A stretch of 46,923 nucleotides of DNA from Salisapilia sapeloensis (lineage: Eukaryota > Oomycota > Peronosporomycetes > Peronosporales > Salisapiliaceae): NCBI GenBank assembly GCA_023334545.1, contig JAADVB010000152.1:1-46923 (forward strand), given 5' to 3'. Of the stretch, positions 1 through 10,229 are shown one piece after another. The notes under the pieces are model-generated. The model did no database searches and was not told the origin of the DNA. It saw nothing but the letters and a program-made list of their open reading frames with translations. How positions within the stretch are numbered: the stretch's first letter is position 1; every line of letters starts with the position of its first letter. The translations under genes and the position numbers were made by a program.

Positions 1-146
1 GGGCAGAGGAGGGCTTCAGCGCGATGCTGGAAGCCCACGAAAGCCACTTGGCGAAGATGAAGCAGAACGCCGGTCTGTGGCAGTTCATCGAGAGACTCAA
101 ACAGGCGAGGGACATGGCCGCCGGCGAAGATGTCTATCTGAAGTAA
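1..146 (+). CDS. C-terminal fragment of an unidentified protein (5' end outside window)
   Basis: An open frame entering from the left edge (first full codon at base 3) runs without a stop to TAA at 144-146 and gives 47 residues. They are charged and look helical, with Lys/Glu/Gln-rich stretches, one Trp and the ending GEDVYLK. Base composition is GC-rich compared with the AT-richer flank that begins right after the stop, which supports a real exon. No domain can be recognised from so short a tail, and no function is proposed. The frame could also be the last exon of a spliced gene. Confidence 0.5.
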   Translation, partial: AEEGFSAMLEAHESHLAKMKQNAGLWQFIERLKQARDMAAGEDVYLK

Positions 147-330
147 AGTCAACTTGTACTGTTTGCTGCTAATGAAGCATCCATCGAATATACACCTGAA
201 GCAGAAAGATGGAACGTGATGAAAAGTGTCAAACTTTGAGTTGCTTTATTTAACGCTTCGATGTAGATCTGGCAACCTAGATTATCATCTTGGTAAGTAT
301 CTACGTTACTTTCTCGAAGGTGCAGATAGC

Positions 331-807
331 TTAACAACCACTGCCGTCGTAGCTGGATGCCGAGTCTGTACGACGCAAGACAGGGGTGCTACCGTTGTTT
401 CTCGTATACTCCGATGCTTCGGCCACAACTTCGCCCAAAAGTTCGCGGAGGCTGCGATCGATCTCACCTTCCTCCACGTCCTCGGCCATAGATCGACTTG
501 CTTCGGACTCGTCTAGCAAACGGACGACATTGTCATCCGAACCGTTGCTCTGTAGAAAGCGTTCTCCATTCGCGGCCAGATCAAGTAGTTCGCTGAGACT
601 GATGTCCATGTCTGCGGCTGCTTCTTCTAGCTCGAGTCTGCGCGTTTCGTTTGATTCAAGTCTCCTTGTGTTATTGTCGCAGTCCGTGAGGGAACGTGTA
701 GTGATGTTATAAGATGTAGAGCTCGAAGAATCCTCGTCACTGGCCAACACAAAGTGAAGTCCAGACAATAGCGAAGCAATTGAGATGATGAGGGCGAAAG
801 TCTTCAT
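331..807 (-). CDS. Small secreted protein, RXLR-like effector candidate
   Basis: The frame is open further upstream (to 927), but the ATG at 807 was chosen because it starts a clear signal peptide (MKTFALIISIASLLSGLHFV, cleavage likely after LASD). This gives 158 residues. The mature part is acidic and Ser/Asn-rich with four N-glycosylation sequons. It carries oomycete effector-like but degenerate motifs: NTRRLESNETRRLELEE at about residues 46-62, ERFLQ at 82-86, and a true RSLR only at 118-121, farther from the signal peptide than in canonical RXLR-EER effectors. Only two cysteines lie outside the signal region, one of them the last residue. Secretion is well supported; an effector role is inference, and an ordinary cell-surface or wall protein is possible. 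No WY-domain core is obvious. Confidence 0.65.
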   Translation of the reverse strand: MKTFALIISIASLLSGLHFVLASDEDSSSSTSYNITTRSLTDCDNNTRRLESNETRRLELEEAAADMDISLSELLDLAANGERFLQSNGSDDNVVRLLDESEASRSMAEDVEEGEIDRSLRELLGEVVAEASEYTRNNGSTPVLRRTDSASSYDGSGC

Positions 808-2516
808 TGTTAAAGTGGAGAAAGTGGAGTCGAAGTGGTCGTCGAGGAGCAAACTGCGGAATGGCAACTCAGGATTGAATGCACTTTTAGTCGTTTCAAT
901 TAGGCGCACGCATTGCCTGGAAAACAAGGAAGTCTTGGAAAGCAGATCTAATTAACTTGGATCATTTGAGTCGTTTTACCTGATCGCATGGGAAGACTGA
1001 TTCGAAAGAGATAGCGATATTGACTGGCAACTTCAGAACATGACTGACAAACTAAACGGCACTCTATCTATTTTTATCATAACGAGTAGGATGTAGGAAG
1101 AATGCACGGATAGAGGACTTGGTAGAAAACAATGCGTACATCTTGGCCTGTAGTTAATGTAGGCCATCACAAATTGAAAATACCATGAGTAAAAGATTTA
1201 CACTAGAGCAAATGCTGTAGTAGTAACTTTGCGTACAGGCAAGGCGTTTGCGTTGATCACTTACCATTATCCTCACAATTTTCATATCCGTTTCATGATG
1301 CAAAAACAGTGCGCCTAAAGAAAAGGAGGCATTCTGCATGACGCCGCTCGTGCATCATCTCATGAGCAAATCTCGATAGGCTACACGTGTGCAAGCGTCA
1401 TCAGTCGCAGTATCGCAGTGGGAAACAGTGGTTCCATTCTAGTAAACCGTTATTCTCTGTATCTTGGCTTCTGCTACTGATAAGGTAGATTGTGCACTGT
1501 ACTGCAATCGTGACTCTGTAGGAATGGACATTGAAATGGATATAGAGGCTTATTGGAAACTTCCCCTGTGAAAGGGGCCTCTTCAATTTCTAATCCGAGC
1601 TCTAATCACTTTGCTAGAAGCACCGTGGTCCGTTTCAATCATGAGACGAGGTACAGCCATGAAAGCAGAAACGCTTCCTTGCATGCTGGAAGCGTTACCA
1701 GTATTATTCGCGTTCGTACGACTGTTTGCTACATCCTTGAAGCTTTATCGCACTAATAGCATGCGTTCGCATCCATTGGTAGACGAATTTTCATCTGTAC
1801 ATGCTTGTGCATCGTCTTCCTATCATTTCTTCTGAAGCCTCGTCTTCACGCCAGCATGCTGTCGAAATTCAACTTCGTCCAACGCTCCTCGCACCCTCCC
1901 CTGACTTTTTCTCTCCATCCTTTCTTCTTCTCCGGTTTCAACCCCTCCATAGCTTTAAATAGAAGCCCGTACAGTGTAGATCTGTAGTGTAACCACGATA
2001 GATGCGTGATAAAATTCTCATTAATTCTGAAGATCTCGACGGACGTGCAGTACGTACTTCAATACAGTGCGTATGAGACCGAGACTCGTCAAGACACGGT
2101 TCTTGAAGGAGCATATGTACGATAGAAACACCGGAAAAGATTGTCAGTCGAGACCTCAATGGAACAACCTTTTACCATGACAGGTCCTACATTGCCAAAG
2201 CTGTATCGATAAAGGTGTATTTGTTGATGACGAGTGCTGAACGGATAGAAGTGTAGCAGTTGGCTATTCTGTAGACGAATATCTTCAGATATCATATCTG
2301 AAGCGAGCAGATGGTAATCAAAAGCTCCAGCCATTCGATTTAATCAAGTCCAATATGGTAGATTGGACGGCAGTCTAATCTTTGTGGCTCGCATGTATGG
2401 CATGACAACAGGCTATCACCAGAGCTTGTCTCAACGTCGAGAACCCGCTCGAATGCACGCAAGACTAGCATACCATTTGCAAACTTTCCTCGGACAGCGC
2501 GATACCACAAACCGCT
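808..2516. other. 1.7 kb intergenic region, no supported gene
   Basis: This gap lies between the secreted protein (minus) and the sugar transporter (plus), so it holds both promoters. Several 60-80-codon frames occur on both strands, the best being a minus ATG frame at 2089-2334, but none shows a recognisable domain, convincing composition or splice partner. A decayed gene between about 1600 and 2350 cannot be excluded. Confidence 0.5.
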
Positions 2517-4016
2517 ATGTCGGCGTCACCGTCTCCAGTTTCCAGTTACAAGCTTTCATCCACGCCAGGTGCTTTCACTGAGGCAGAAAGTGGGACAAAG
2601 TCGGCTCTTCGTCCAACCTGGATATTGTACGCTAGCGCTGTCATCGCTTTGCTCCAGCCTCTACAGTACGGCTTCTCATCTAGCCAACTGAACCTATCAA
2701 AATTCAACAATGAAGATGATTGCAACGCTGATCCAGTGAAAGAAGGAACGTGTATTATATTCCCAGGCCACTCCAAACTGCAATGGGTACTCGTTGTCAA
2801 CTTTTGGCTGGTGGGATGTATCATCGGTAGCTTCGGGATTAGTTCCACTGTCCAGAAGATTGGTCCGAAGCGAACGTTGATGATGAACGCCGTCATCATG
2901 ATACTCAGTTCTGCCATCCAAGCGAGTGCAGGCAACATTTGGCAGTTAGTCGTCGGTCGACTTATCGCTGGTCTTGCGACTGGAATCAGCAGTGCAGTCG
3001 TGCCTCCATACGTCGCCGAGATCTCCCCACCCCACCTTCGAAACACACTCGGGATGGGATATCAAATCTCGATGAGCTTTGGCGGATTTTTCATTACCAC
3101 GACATTCTTCTATGCGGACACGAGTGCAGGGTGGAGGTACCTTGCGTGTCTGTCGGTAATAGTGGCTATAGTCTTCCTAGTCCTAAGCATGTTCTACATG
3201 GTCGAGAGTCCTTCGTGGCTTCTTCTCCAAGGCAGGCGCGACAGTGCAATGAAAGTCATCGGTCGTCTGTACGGACATGAAAACATCATCCATGCGCTGG
3301 AATGGGTTGAACCGATGGACAAGCAGGAAGAAGAAGGCGGCAGCTTCAGCGCTGGCACCACCGATACCCAGGATGTGGTCTTCACAGCTAAAACGCCACC
3401 TTCTGTCTTTGGTCCTGAGATGCGTCGACAGACACTCGTCGCCATCGGTATAGTATTGGGCTGTCAGCTATCAGGTATCAACACGATCTTCTACTACAGC
3501 TCGGACATCTTCAGCAGCGCTGGCATGGACGATGACAAGGTAGGCACGGTGATCATGAACTTTATCAACTTCTTCGTCCCACTCATTTCCCGACCATTCT
3601 ACACCCGCTTTGGCAGCCGAAACATGCTCATCTTTGGCCCTGGTGCCATGTGCGTCAGCGCGGTGGGTATTACAATCTCCTACGTGGTCAACGTCCCGCT
3701 GCTATCGGTCGTCTTTGCCGGTCTCTACGTCGCATTCTTCGAGGTTTCCATGGGTGTGATTATGTGGGCAATGATCCCTCAATTCTTCCCCGAAGCAGGT
3801 CGCCCGCGTGCCATGTCAGTGTGTGTCGGTCTCAACTGGGCTTCCAACCTCATCGTCGGGCTTGCATACCCGTACATCGCGACCGCTCTCGGTGACTACA
3901 ACTTCCTGCCGTTCGCAGTCATACTCGCCTTCACGTTCGTCTTCATGATGAAGTGCGTACCAGACGTGGAAGGCAAGACGACGGAAGAGATCCAGCAATT
4001 CTTCCGGTCAAAGTAG
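2517..4016 (+). CDS. MFS sugar transporter (SLC2/GLUT family)
   Basis: A single-exon frame of 499 residues encodes a twelve-helix sugar porter, probably moving hexoses across the plasma membrane. Family signatures are in order: GPKRT after helix 2 (residues 116-120), GRLIAGLATGISSAVVPPYV with AEISPPHLRN (about 147-175), the VESPSWLLLQGR motif after helix 6 (229-240), and QLSGINTIFYYSSDIF in helix 7 (317-332). A hydrophilic central loop lies at about 265-300. The C-terminal half has the expected second set of six helices, with the cytoplasmic PDVEGKTTEEIQ motif close to the end. The length matches the family. The first 30 residues are a Ser-rich cytosolic tail, with the ATG at 2517 the only sensible start. 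The substrate cannot be settled from sequence alone. Confidence 0.93.
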   Translation: MSASPSPVSSYKLSSTPGAFTEAESGTKSALRPTWILYASAVIALLQPLQYGFSSSQLNLSKFNNEDDCNADPVKEGTCIIFPGHSKLQWVLVVNFWLVGCIIGSFGISSTVQKIGPKRTLMMNAVIMILSSAIQASAGNIWQLVVGRLIAGLATGISSAVVPPYVAEISPPHLRNTLGMGYQISMSFGGFFITTTFFYADTSAGWRYLACLSVIVAIVFLVLSMFYMVESPSWLLLQGRRDSAMKVIGRLYGHENIIHALEWVEPMDKQEEEGGSFSAGTTDTQDVVFTAKTPPSVFGPEMRRQTLVAIGIVLGCQLSGINTIFYYSSDIFSSAGMDDDKVGTVIMNFINFFVPLISRPFYTRFGSRNMLIFGPGAMCVSAVGITISYVVNVPLLSVVFAGLYVAFFEVSMGVIMWAMIPQFFPEAGRPRAMSVCVGLNWASNLIVGLAYPYIATALGDYNFLPFAVILAFTFVFMMKCVPDVEGKTTEEIQQFFRSK

Positions 4017-4476
4017 TCCAGTCATAAATCAATTGTAGATACATTTTGAATGGACCACCATATGCTTTTCGTTCGACTTTTCCATTTGTGTCGATTTTGC
4101 CATCAGTTCGGATGAAAACACGAGGTCAGATTCGCTATAATTAGAACGTTTCTACCAATGAGGATACAGACAAAGCATACCTATTTGTCGTGGAATATGC
4201 CCGCGCAAACTCAGAAAAAGTAAAATACTTTGACAATTGATATTGTATTTAGCAGGTGCGGCGTGTAATTGCATCGGAGGCAACTGAAAGGCGAAATGGT
4301 AATCGGATATCCCCAAGTTTCCACAAGGCGAATACAAATACAAATGACCATGCCAACGTTTATTTCTTTCCGCTTCACTTTACCCTCCAACTAAATCCCC
4401 AAAAACGGTATTTCATATACCTCTGCGTGAAAAAGGAAACTAAAGGACTCGCCATCGTCCTCGAAACAATTTTTTT
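4017..4476. other. Convergent intergenic spacer
   Basis: This 460-base stretch separates the converging 3' ends of the sugar transporter and the repeat-rich surface protein. It is AT-rich and has no supported gene. It should hold both polyadenylation regions, but no distinct terminator structure is visible. Confidence 0.5.
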
Positions 4477-6381
4477 CTACAAGATGCAGACACCATCACC
4501 ATGCGGAGTGATCATGACAATGCTAGAGTATCGCGTGCCCAACGGATCGTCATAGACACTCGAGTCAGAGCTTTCACGATCATTCGACTCGCGCACCGTC
4601 TCCAACTGGGTGTGCGGCGCACTCTGCGTCGTCGAATACACTGGCAACGGCCCAAGCTCGTCTCCAGCTTCACCCTCGTCCTCGTCGTTTTGGTTATCCA
4701 GTCGGCGCTTCATCGTGACCGCCAGCACGACGATTGCAGCGACACCACCGACGCCCATCAGTGCACCGGCAGTGGTCATAACACTACCTCCGCCCTGCTT
4801 CTGCGTCTCAGCCGCTCTCTGCTGAGCAGAAAGTGCTTCGGCACTCGATTCACTACCATCGTCCTCCCCATCGTCGTGCGGAGCCACGGTCACTTCCGGC
4901 TGTGTCGTCTTGGGCACAGGCGTCTCGTCTTCTTCCGGCGAGTCCTCTTCAATCGGTGCCTTCGTGTAGCTGACCTGATTGTCCGACTCGGAAGATTCAT
5001 CGTCCGAAAGGTCATCATCGGAAGTCGAAGCATCAAAGTCACTGCCGACTTGATCCGATCCAGAAGTCGATTGCCTCTGGACTGGACGAAGGACTTCCCC
5101 CGCGTCCGGCACGATAGCAGCATTTGCCCCGCCGTCCGTGTCATTCGATCCGGACGATTGCTCTGGAGTGTCTGGTACTACGACTTCATCCTCCATACCA
5201 CTGGCAGAAGCGGAAGAGTTCGACGGTTCCTTGTGGAGGTAGCTAGAGGGGGAAGAAAGGAGGTGAGCAATAGGAGAATACGGTTCTGCAGGAACTGGAG
5301 TATCTGATTCTCCTCCAACACTGTCCTGCGCAGCATCCTTCTTAGGAGGCGTCGTCATAGGTGGAGGCTTTGGAATGCTTCCAGTCGACGCTGAAGATCC
5401 TGTGATGTCTGAAACAGTGTCATTAACCACCGATCCGACGTCGGATGCACTCTCCTTTGATGAAGTGTTTTCTGTTGGCACTGGGCTAGTAGCTACCGGC
5501 TTAGTAACTTCATTCGTGACATTTGAAGCAGTTTCAGTGACACCGTCCACTACGTCTTCATTGCTAACATTTGAACTGCTCACTCCAGTCATCGGGTTCG
5601 TAACAGGCTTCGTGACATTCTCGACAGCATCGGTCGTGCCATTCACTACATCGCCCACAAGACCTCCGTTACCTGAGCTTCCGGAACTTGAAGCAGCAGG
5701 TGGCGTTCCTACGATAGGCTTTGCGACGTCTCCAATGGCATCGGTTGCACCGTTCACTACGTCGCCTACTAGACCTCCATCATTAGAGCTTGGGGAACTT
5801 CCTGCCTTGCTTGGAGGGGGTGACGATCCTACGATAGGCTTTGCGACGTCCTCGACAGCATTGGTGACGCCATCGACCACGCCACCTAGTCCGTCTCCAT
5901 TGCCTGAGCTCGATGCACTCACGCTGGTGAGGGGGTCTGTAATAGGCTTCGTCACGTCCTGGACAGCATCTGTAGCACCGTTCACGACGTTGTCGACTGC
6001 ACCTTCGTTGCCCGCGTGTGAAGAGCTTTGGGAACTGCTCGGTCCGGCCGGTGACCCTACAAGAGACTCCGTGACATTCTCAACCGCGTCAGTAGCGCCG
6101 TCCACGGCATCCTCGAGAGTTGAGCCGACCGTGCCGCCGATCGAACTCCCACTGCCACTCCCGGAGCTGGATGTGCTACCTGCGGTCAAGGGCTTTGTGA
6201 GGTCATTCGCAGCATTTGAAAGTCCATTCGTGACGCCGTCGACGGTATCGGCGAGAAGGCCTCCATCTTGAGCCGCTGATTTGCTCCCTCCAGTTGGCGA
6301 GAGACCGCCCAAGAGATCGGCGTTCGCCCCCATGGCCGCCGTCGCGGCGACGACTAATGCAGCTACGACGCGTATCCTCAT
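4477..6381 (-). CDS. Repeat-rich, mucin-like type I membrane protein
   Basis: The ATG at 6381 was chosen over the longer frame (open to 6612) because it begins a signal peptide, MRIRVVAALVVAATAAMGAN. The product is 634 residues. Residues about 45-300 hold seven degenerate repeats of roughly 40 residues, each with a core of the type VVNGATDAVENVTKPI followed by a Ser/Gly/Pro linker; an eighth weak copy may lie at 316-330. A Pro/Ser/Asp/Glu-rich stalk follows. One membrane helix lies at about 534-556 (GALMGVGGVAAIVVLAVTM) and is followed by basic MKRR, so the C-terminus is cytosolic. The tail is acidic and ends SSIVMITPHGDGVCIL. This suggests an extended, probably O-glycosylated surface protein anchored in the plasma membrane. 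The family is not recognised and the function is unknown. Confidence 0.8.
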   Translation of the reverse strand: MRIRVVAALVVAATAAMGANADLLGGLSPTGGSKSAAQDGGLLADTVDGVTNGLSNAANDLTKPLTAGSTSSSGSGSGSSIGGTVGSTLEDAVDGATDAVENVTESLVGSPAGPSSSQSSSHAGNEGAVDNVVNGATDAVQDVTKPITDPLTSVSASSSGNGDGLGGVVDGVTNAVEDVAKPIVGSSPPPSKAGSSPSSNDGGLVGDVVNGATDAIGDVAKPIVGTPPAASSSGSSGNGGLVGDVVNGTTDAVENVTKPVTNPMTGVSSSNVSNEDVVDGVTETASNVTNEVTKPVATSPVPTENTSSKESASDVGSVVNDTVSDITGSSASTGSIPKPPPMTTPPKKDAAQDSVGGESDTPVPAEPYSPIAHLLSSPSSYLHKEPSNSSASASGMEDEVVVPDTPEQSSGSNDTDGGANAAIVPDAGEVLRPVQRQSTSGSDQVGSDFDASTSDDDLSDDESSESDNQVSYTKAPIEEDSPEEDETPVPKTTQPEVTVAPHDDGEDDGSESSAEALSAQQRAAETQKQGGGSVMTTAGALMGVGGVAAIVVLAVTMKRRLDNQNDEDEGEAGDELGPLPVYSTTQSAPHTQLETVRESNDRESSDSSVYDDPLGTRYSSIVMITPHGDGVCIL

Positions 6382-6844
6382 CCTGAACTCGTCAATTAAA
6401 AAATGAGGGCAAGTCAAGTGTACGTCGTTTGATAAATGAGCTCTTGGGTGGATACAAGGGAGGCCAAGTATGTGAATGAAATGCTTGCGCAGGAAAGCAA
6501 AAGCCAGCTCGGGGAGATGGTGAGTAACCCAGCTGCGACCGAGTGCGCACAATGTAACGAAAGGCAGGTCGGAAGACCAGACGGTTATGACAAGCAGAGA
6601 TGGATCGGTCAAGCCGAGGAGCTACCTACGCCTCTACGCTATACCGTCGCTAGCACAGCTCTGTACTGCTCCAGTCCTCGTAAATTATCAATGCAAGTTC
6701 GAATTGGCATGCCGTAAAGGTTCATTAGTCTGATTGTCGACCGGCCCGATCGACACCAAAAGCGCTTCTTGCGTACCTTTTTGTCTACTCTCGACGCCAC
6801 GACAGTTGCACGTGTCCAAGTGGCACCTAGTACAGAGGAAGACC
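6382..6844. other. Divergent intergenic region (shared promoters)
   Basis: This 463-base spacer lies between divergently transcribed genes, the surface protein (minus) and the TMEM267-like gene (plus), and must contain both promoters. The open frames in it start with TTG or run antisense and are not supported. Confidence 0.5.
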
Positions 6845-7626
6845 ATGCAGGTAGTCCTAGTGCAATTGACTTGCATTGCGCTCTTGTTCCTCACGTGCGT
6901 CACGAGTGACTGGTTCCTCGCACAAAAGTATGCTCCTGTCCATTCATCTCCTCCGACTTGATGCACTACCAATAACGTAGATCCTATCTCCCACACGCTT
7001 TGCTTTTCCGTCACTTTGTCGACAGCTTTGCTCATGGAAGCGTCGCGTTCTACATCTACGGCATCTACCTACTACAGATACAGTCTCGACCGCCCACAGA
7101 TTACGCCAGCCTCATTAATCTACCAACTGTATCCACTCGCAGCTTCCTCCTGAGCTGCAGCAAAGCGTTTTTGGCCGCAGCCCTCCTAGACGTCGACCAC
7201 TTTATTGAAGGCGGCTTCACGATCCACGGGGCAACCCATCTCCGGGTACACATCGTTACAAGCTTCATCCATCGAGAAAACCTAACTTGTTCTTGTTACT
7301 AGCACCGTCCATTCGGCCACGCTGTCACCTTCATCCTCGCGCTTCTCCTTCTCATCTGTATCTTCACGAGCAGACGAGTCCATTATTGCGCCTTCACTTT
7401 CCTAGCACTCTTCTCCCACCAGCTCCGTGATGGCATGCGCCTCGGCCTATGGTTCTGGCCACTAGGTTCCACACCTCCCGTCCCGTACGTATTGTACGTG
7501 GCACTAGAAGTCGCACTACCATATTTGGTAGCCTGCATAACGACTCGACGTCCCGTGGTCGCATGTACACGCTCCAAGTTCAAGTCGCAAGAAACAAGCA
7601 CAACGGATGTAAGTGACAAGGTCTAA
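6845..7626 (+). CDS. TMEM267: TMEM267-like polytopic membrane protein (3 exons)
   Basis: Spliced from exons 6845-6927, 6981-7245 and 7303-7626 (introns of 53 and 57 bases, GT..AG), giving 223 residues, close to animal TMEM267 (about 215). Conserved blocks are in order: a first helix ending CVTSDWFLAQK; HFVDSFAHGSVAFYIYGIYL; the signature LLDVDHFIEGG; HRPFGHAVTFI, which is formed exactly across the second splice; and HQLRDGMRLGLWFWPLGSTP near the end, followed by a last helix. The DVDH and HxxRDGxRxGLWFxPxG motifs are the family hallmarks and are metal-binding-like, but the biochemical role is unknown in any organism. The start is the first in-frame ATG; upstream codons lack one. The short basic/Ser C-terminus is probably cytosolic. 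Confidence 0.85.
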
Positions 7627-7636
7627 CTAGCTATAT

Positions 7637-10065
7637 TCATTGCTTGAGAAAGAGTTGTCGAAACTCTTCGTTACTCTTAGGTTTCAAGTCCTCTGTCTTC
7701 TTGATACTCCGTGGCATCAAAGACAAGGATGATCGATCGCTGTTTTTCTTTTGCTCTTTCTTTCCGCTTTTCTCTTTCCTCTTCTTCGTTTCTTCCTTTT
7801 GCTTTTGTTGATTCTGCACCATCTTGTCCATATCCATCTTGCTCTTCTTCACTTGTACGTTTCCAAAGCGTTCAAAAGCAGATTGCAAGTCGTTCTGGTT
7901 TGCCGATATGAGCTGCTTGCCACTCTCTTCGTCCATCTCGACTAACGCAAAGTTCTTATATTGTCCCTGTCGGCCGCGTAGGACTTGCACTCGTTGCACA
8001 TTACCAGTCGGAAGCACCTTGGTCAGACAATTGCAAATCTCCACCTTTAGCTCCTCTTCTTCCATCTTGAGCTTATTAATGTCTTTCAATCCGCCTAGAA
8101 ACAGACACTCCTTTTTCTTCCCATCCGATATCCGTACAGGATAAGCATCCATCTCTCCTTCCAACGACAAGAGTTGCTTGGCAATTTCGTCACTGGATAG
8201 AGATACAAGTGCCATCTTCTTCCCACCTTTCCCAGCATTCCCAAAGCGGACACTCGTGATAGACTCCAGACTACCATCCACATGCTGCTGCATAAACGTA
8301 CGTACACTTTCGTCCGTTGCATGTGGAGGCAGGCCGTCCATACGAACGACAGATACGACAAGTGTATCTTTCTGCTCTCTCTTCTGCTTCTTTACACTCT
8401 TCGTCGTTTCCTCCATCTTTCTCTTCCGACTCGGCTCTATCTCCAATGTTTCCACTCGACGACGGACGTTCATCATGTGTTCCAAAGACCCATTCTCTCT
8501 TTCAAAAACGTACCACTCGTCCATCAACTGTCGCTGGAGATCCGTTCGACCATCCAAGAGGCGCCAATTCCGTTCAAGCACTTGCGAACGCACTTGTTCC
8601 ACTCCTCTACAACGTCGCATCGTATGGTAGTACCTCAGTATCCACTGCAACGTCTCTTCTGCCGACACTTGCGCACATAGTTGGATGATCTCTTGATACA
8701 ACTCCATCTCTCCAAAGCACTTGGCCTTGTACTCGACTAGCTGACAGTATCCATGCTGTCCGAACGGTCGAATGAACGCTGCACAAGTATCAAACACCTC
8801 CTTTGTCGTTCCCTCTGTTTCACCCTGCATCCAATTGCGGCGAGCAGTATCGCATAGCACCAAGAGGACATAGAGACCGTGAGATGCGTCCGTCACGTAC
8901 GACTGCATGCGCGGGAAGAGTTCTTCTTGCACAGATGGTAGCAAGCTACTGACGTCATCGCCTCCTGTCTCTCGAGCAAGGATCCATTCGATCCAAAACG
9001 TCGAGTCAAAAGGCATGTTCCGAACGGCTCGCCAACTCACTTCCGCCCAAGCATCTGTGTCACGTACGAAGCTCACGTACTTTTGCCATAGACCCGGATC
9101 AAGACAATTGGACGCGACGAGGCGTTCGTACAGACACGTGAGGACTCGATGTCCGGCCTTGGCATCCACTTGCGGAAGAAACTTGTACCTGTATGAATTG
9201 ATGATCGACTTGATGTTTGCTTGGATATCTGTCTCGAAGCGAGATAACTTCTTCTGGAGAGGGAGAATGACGTCGTGGTACTGTTTCTCTGTCTTTGTGA
9301 ATTTGTCATTCGATACTGACTCGGTGTAGGAGACCCAAGTGCGATATTCTGACAAGGTGAACTCGTTCTCTTGTAGAGGAATGTGCAGTTGCGTCGAGTA
9401 CAAGTCATCCAGTGCAGTGTTGACGTCTTCTGCGATCTCCTTTTGTATCTCTCGACACTTCTGCCAGACTTCATGGCCTTGAGAGTAGTGATACCCGACT
9501 GTTTCCTGAGCTTTTGCCATTGCTAGCAACAGAAACTCCTGTGAAAAGTCATCTACATAATCTACAGACACACGAATGAGTAGAGATCAGGACTATGTAC
9601 GTACAACTTCGTACCGTATAGGAATTGGAGGTATTCTACTGTCAATTCGACACTCCAGTAGTCTGTGAATGCCTGTTCATACAACTGCTTCTTCTCTAGA
9701 GTACTGTTAACGCCTGCAATCCACTCCTGATGCATGTCCGGCGTCAGCGGATGTACACGATGGAACCTCTTGTACACTTCATTTCTGTTCTTGTGATATT
9801 CTGTCTCCAAACTAGTATTATCCGACGGCCAGCATCCATTCAAATGGGCTAGAGCATTCGCGTAATTGTCGTAAGGCTGGAAATCCTGCTGCCTCAGCGC
9901 TTGGACAATGCTCAAGCAGCATTCTTTCATGCTCAAAGAGCTTTGCAAAGGATCTAGGACTTTTTCATCCTCAGACAGGTTCTCCACCTCGACAGAGTAG
10001 GTAGATGGAACTACTACATCCTCCTCTACGTCTGAGAAAGGAGAGGACGAGTCGGACGCACTCAT
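7637..10065 (-). CDS. SART3: SART3/Prp24-type U6 snRNP assembly factor (2 exons)
   Basis: Exons 9615-10065 and 7637-9561 join across a 53-base intron to give 791 residues; the join restores YLQFLYDYVDDFSQ. After an acidic N-terminus (SDVEEDVVVP), residues about 60-520 are helical HAT (half-TPR) repeats with the typical spaced aromatics (for example TFWIEWIL and LWQKYVSFV). A bipartite NLS follows (SRKRKMEETTKSVKKQKR, about 529-547), then two RRMs at about 552-627 and 640-735. The last residues, SNEEFRQLFLKQ, are the LSm2-8-binding motif shared by Prp24 and SART3. This architecture identifies the nuclear factor that anneals U4 to U6 during spliceosome recycling. The ATG at 10065 was chosen because the longer frame begins with GTG. 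It ends 11 bases from the TMEM267-like gene, tail to tail. Confidence 0.88.
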
Positions 10066-10229
10066 CACTTCTCCAATATCCGCTTTCTGTCCGAATTTCG
10101 TGTTCACTTCATTTCAGCCAATCCTAGTATCTTATTTCAACTAATAGCCAATCCATTGCCATAACTTTTTCACTACAACAAAAATACTTAAAGCGTGGAA
10201 AAGAAAGAAAGCAATCAAAGAAAGGTAAA

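Noticed and set aside
1611-1835. Plus frame with a hydrophobic stretch (LPVLFAFVRLFATSLKLY)
   Set aside because: The first codon is not ATG, an overlapping frame of similar length exists, and no homologous feature is recognisable.
2089-2334. 81-codon minus ATG frame between the effector-like gene and the sugar transporter
   Set aside because: No domain, signal peptide or splice partner; composition is not clearly different from the surrounding non-coding DNA. It could be a remnant, but I cannot support it.
5375-6271. 298-codon plus-strand frame inside the repeat-rich surface protein
   Set aside because: It is the antisense shadow of a biased, repetitive coding region; the minus frame has a signal peptide and a membrane helix, while this one has neither and its repeats mirror those of the real gene.
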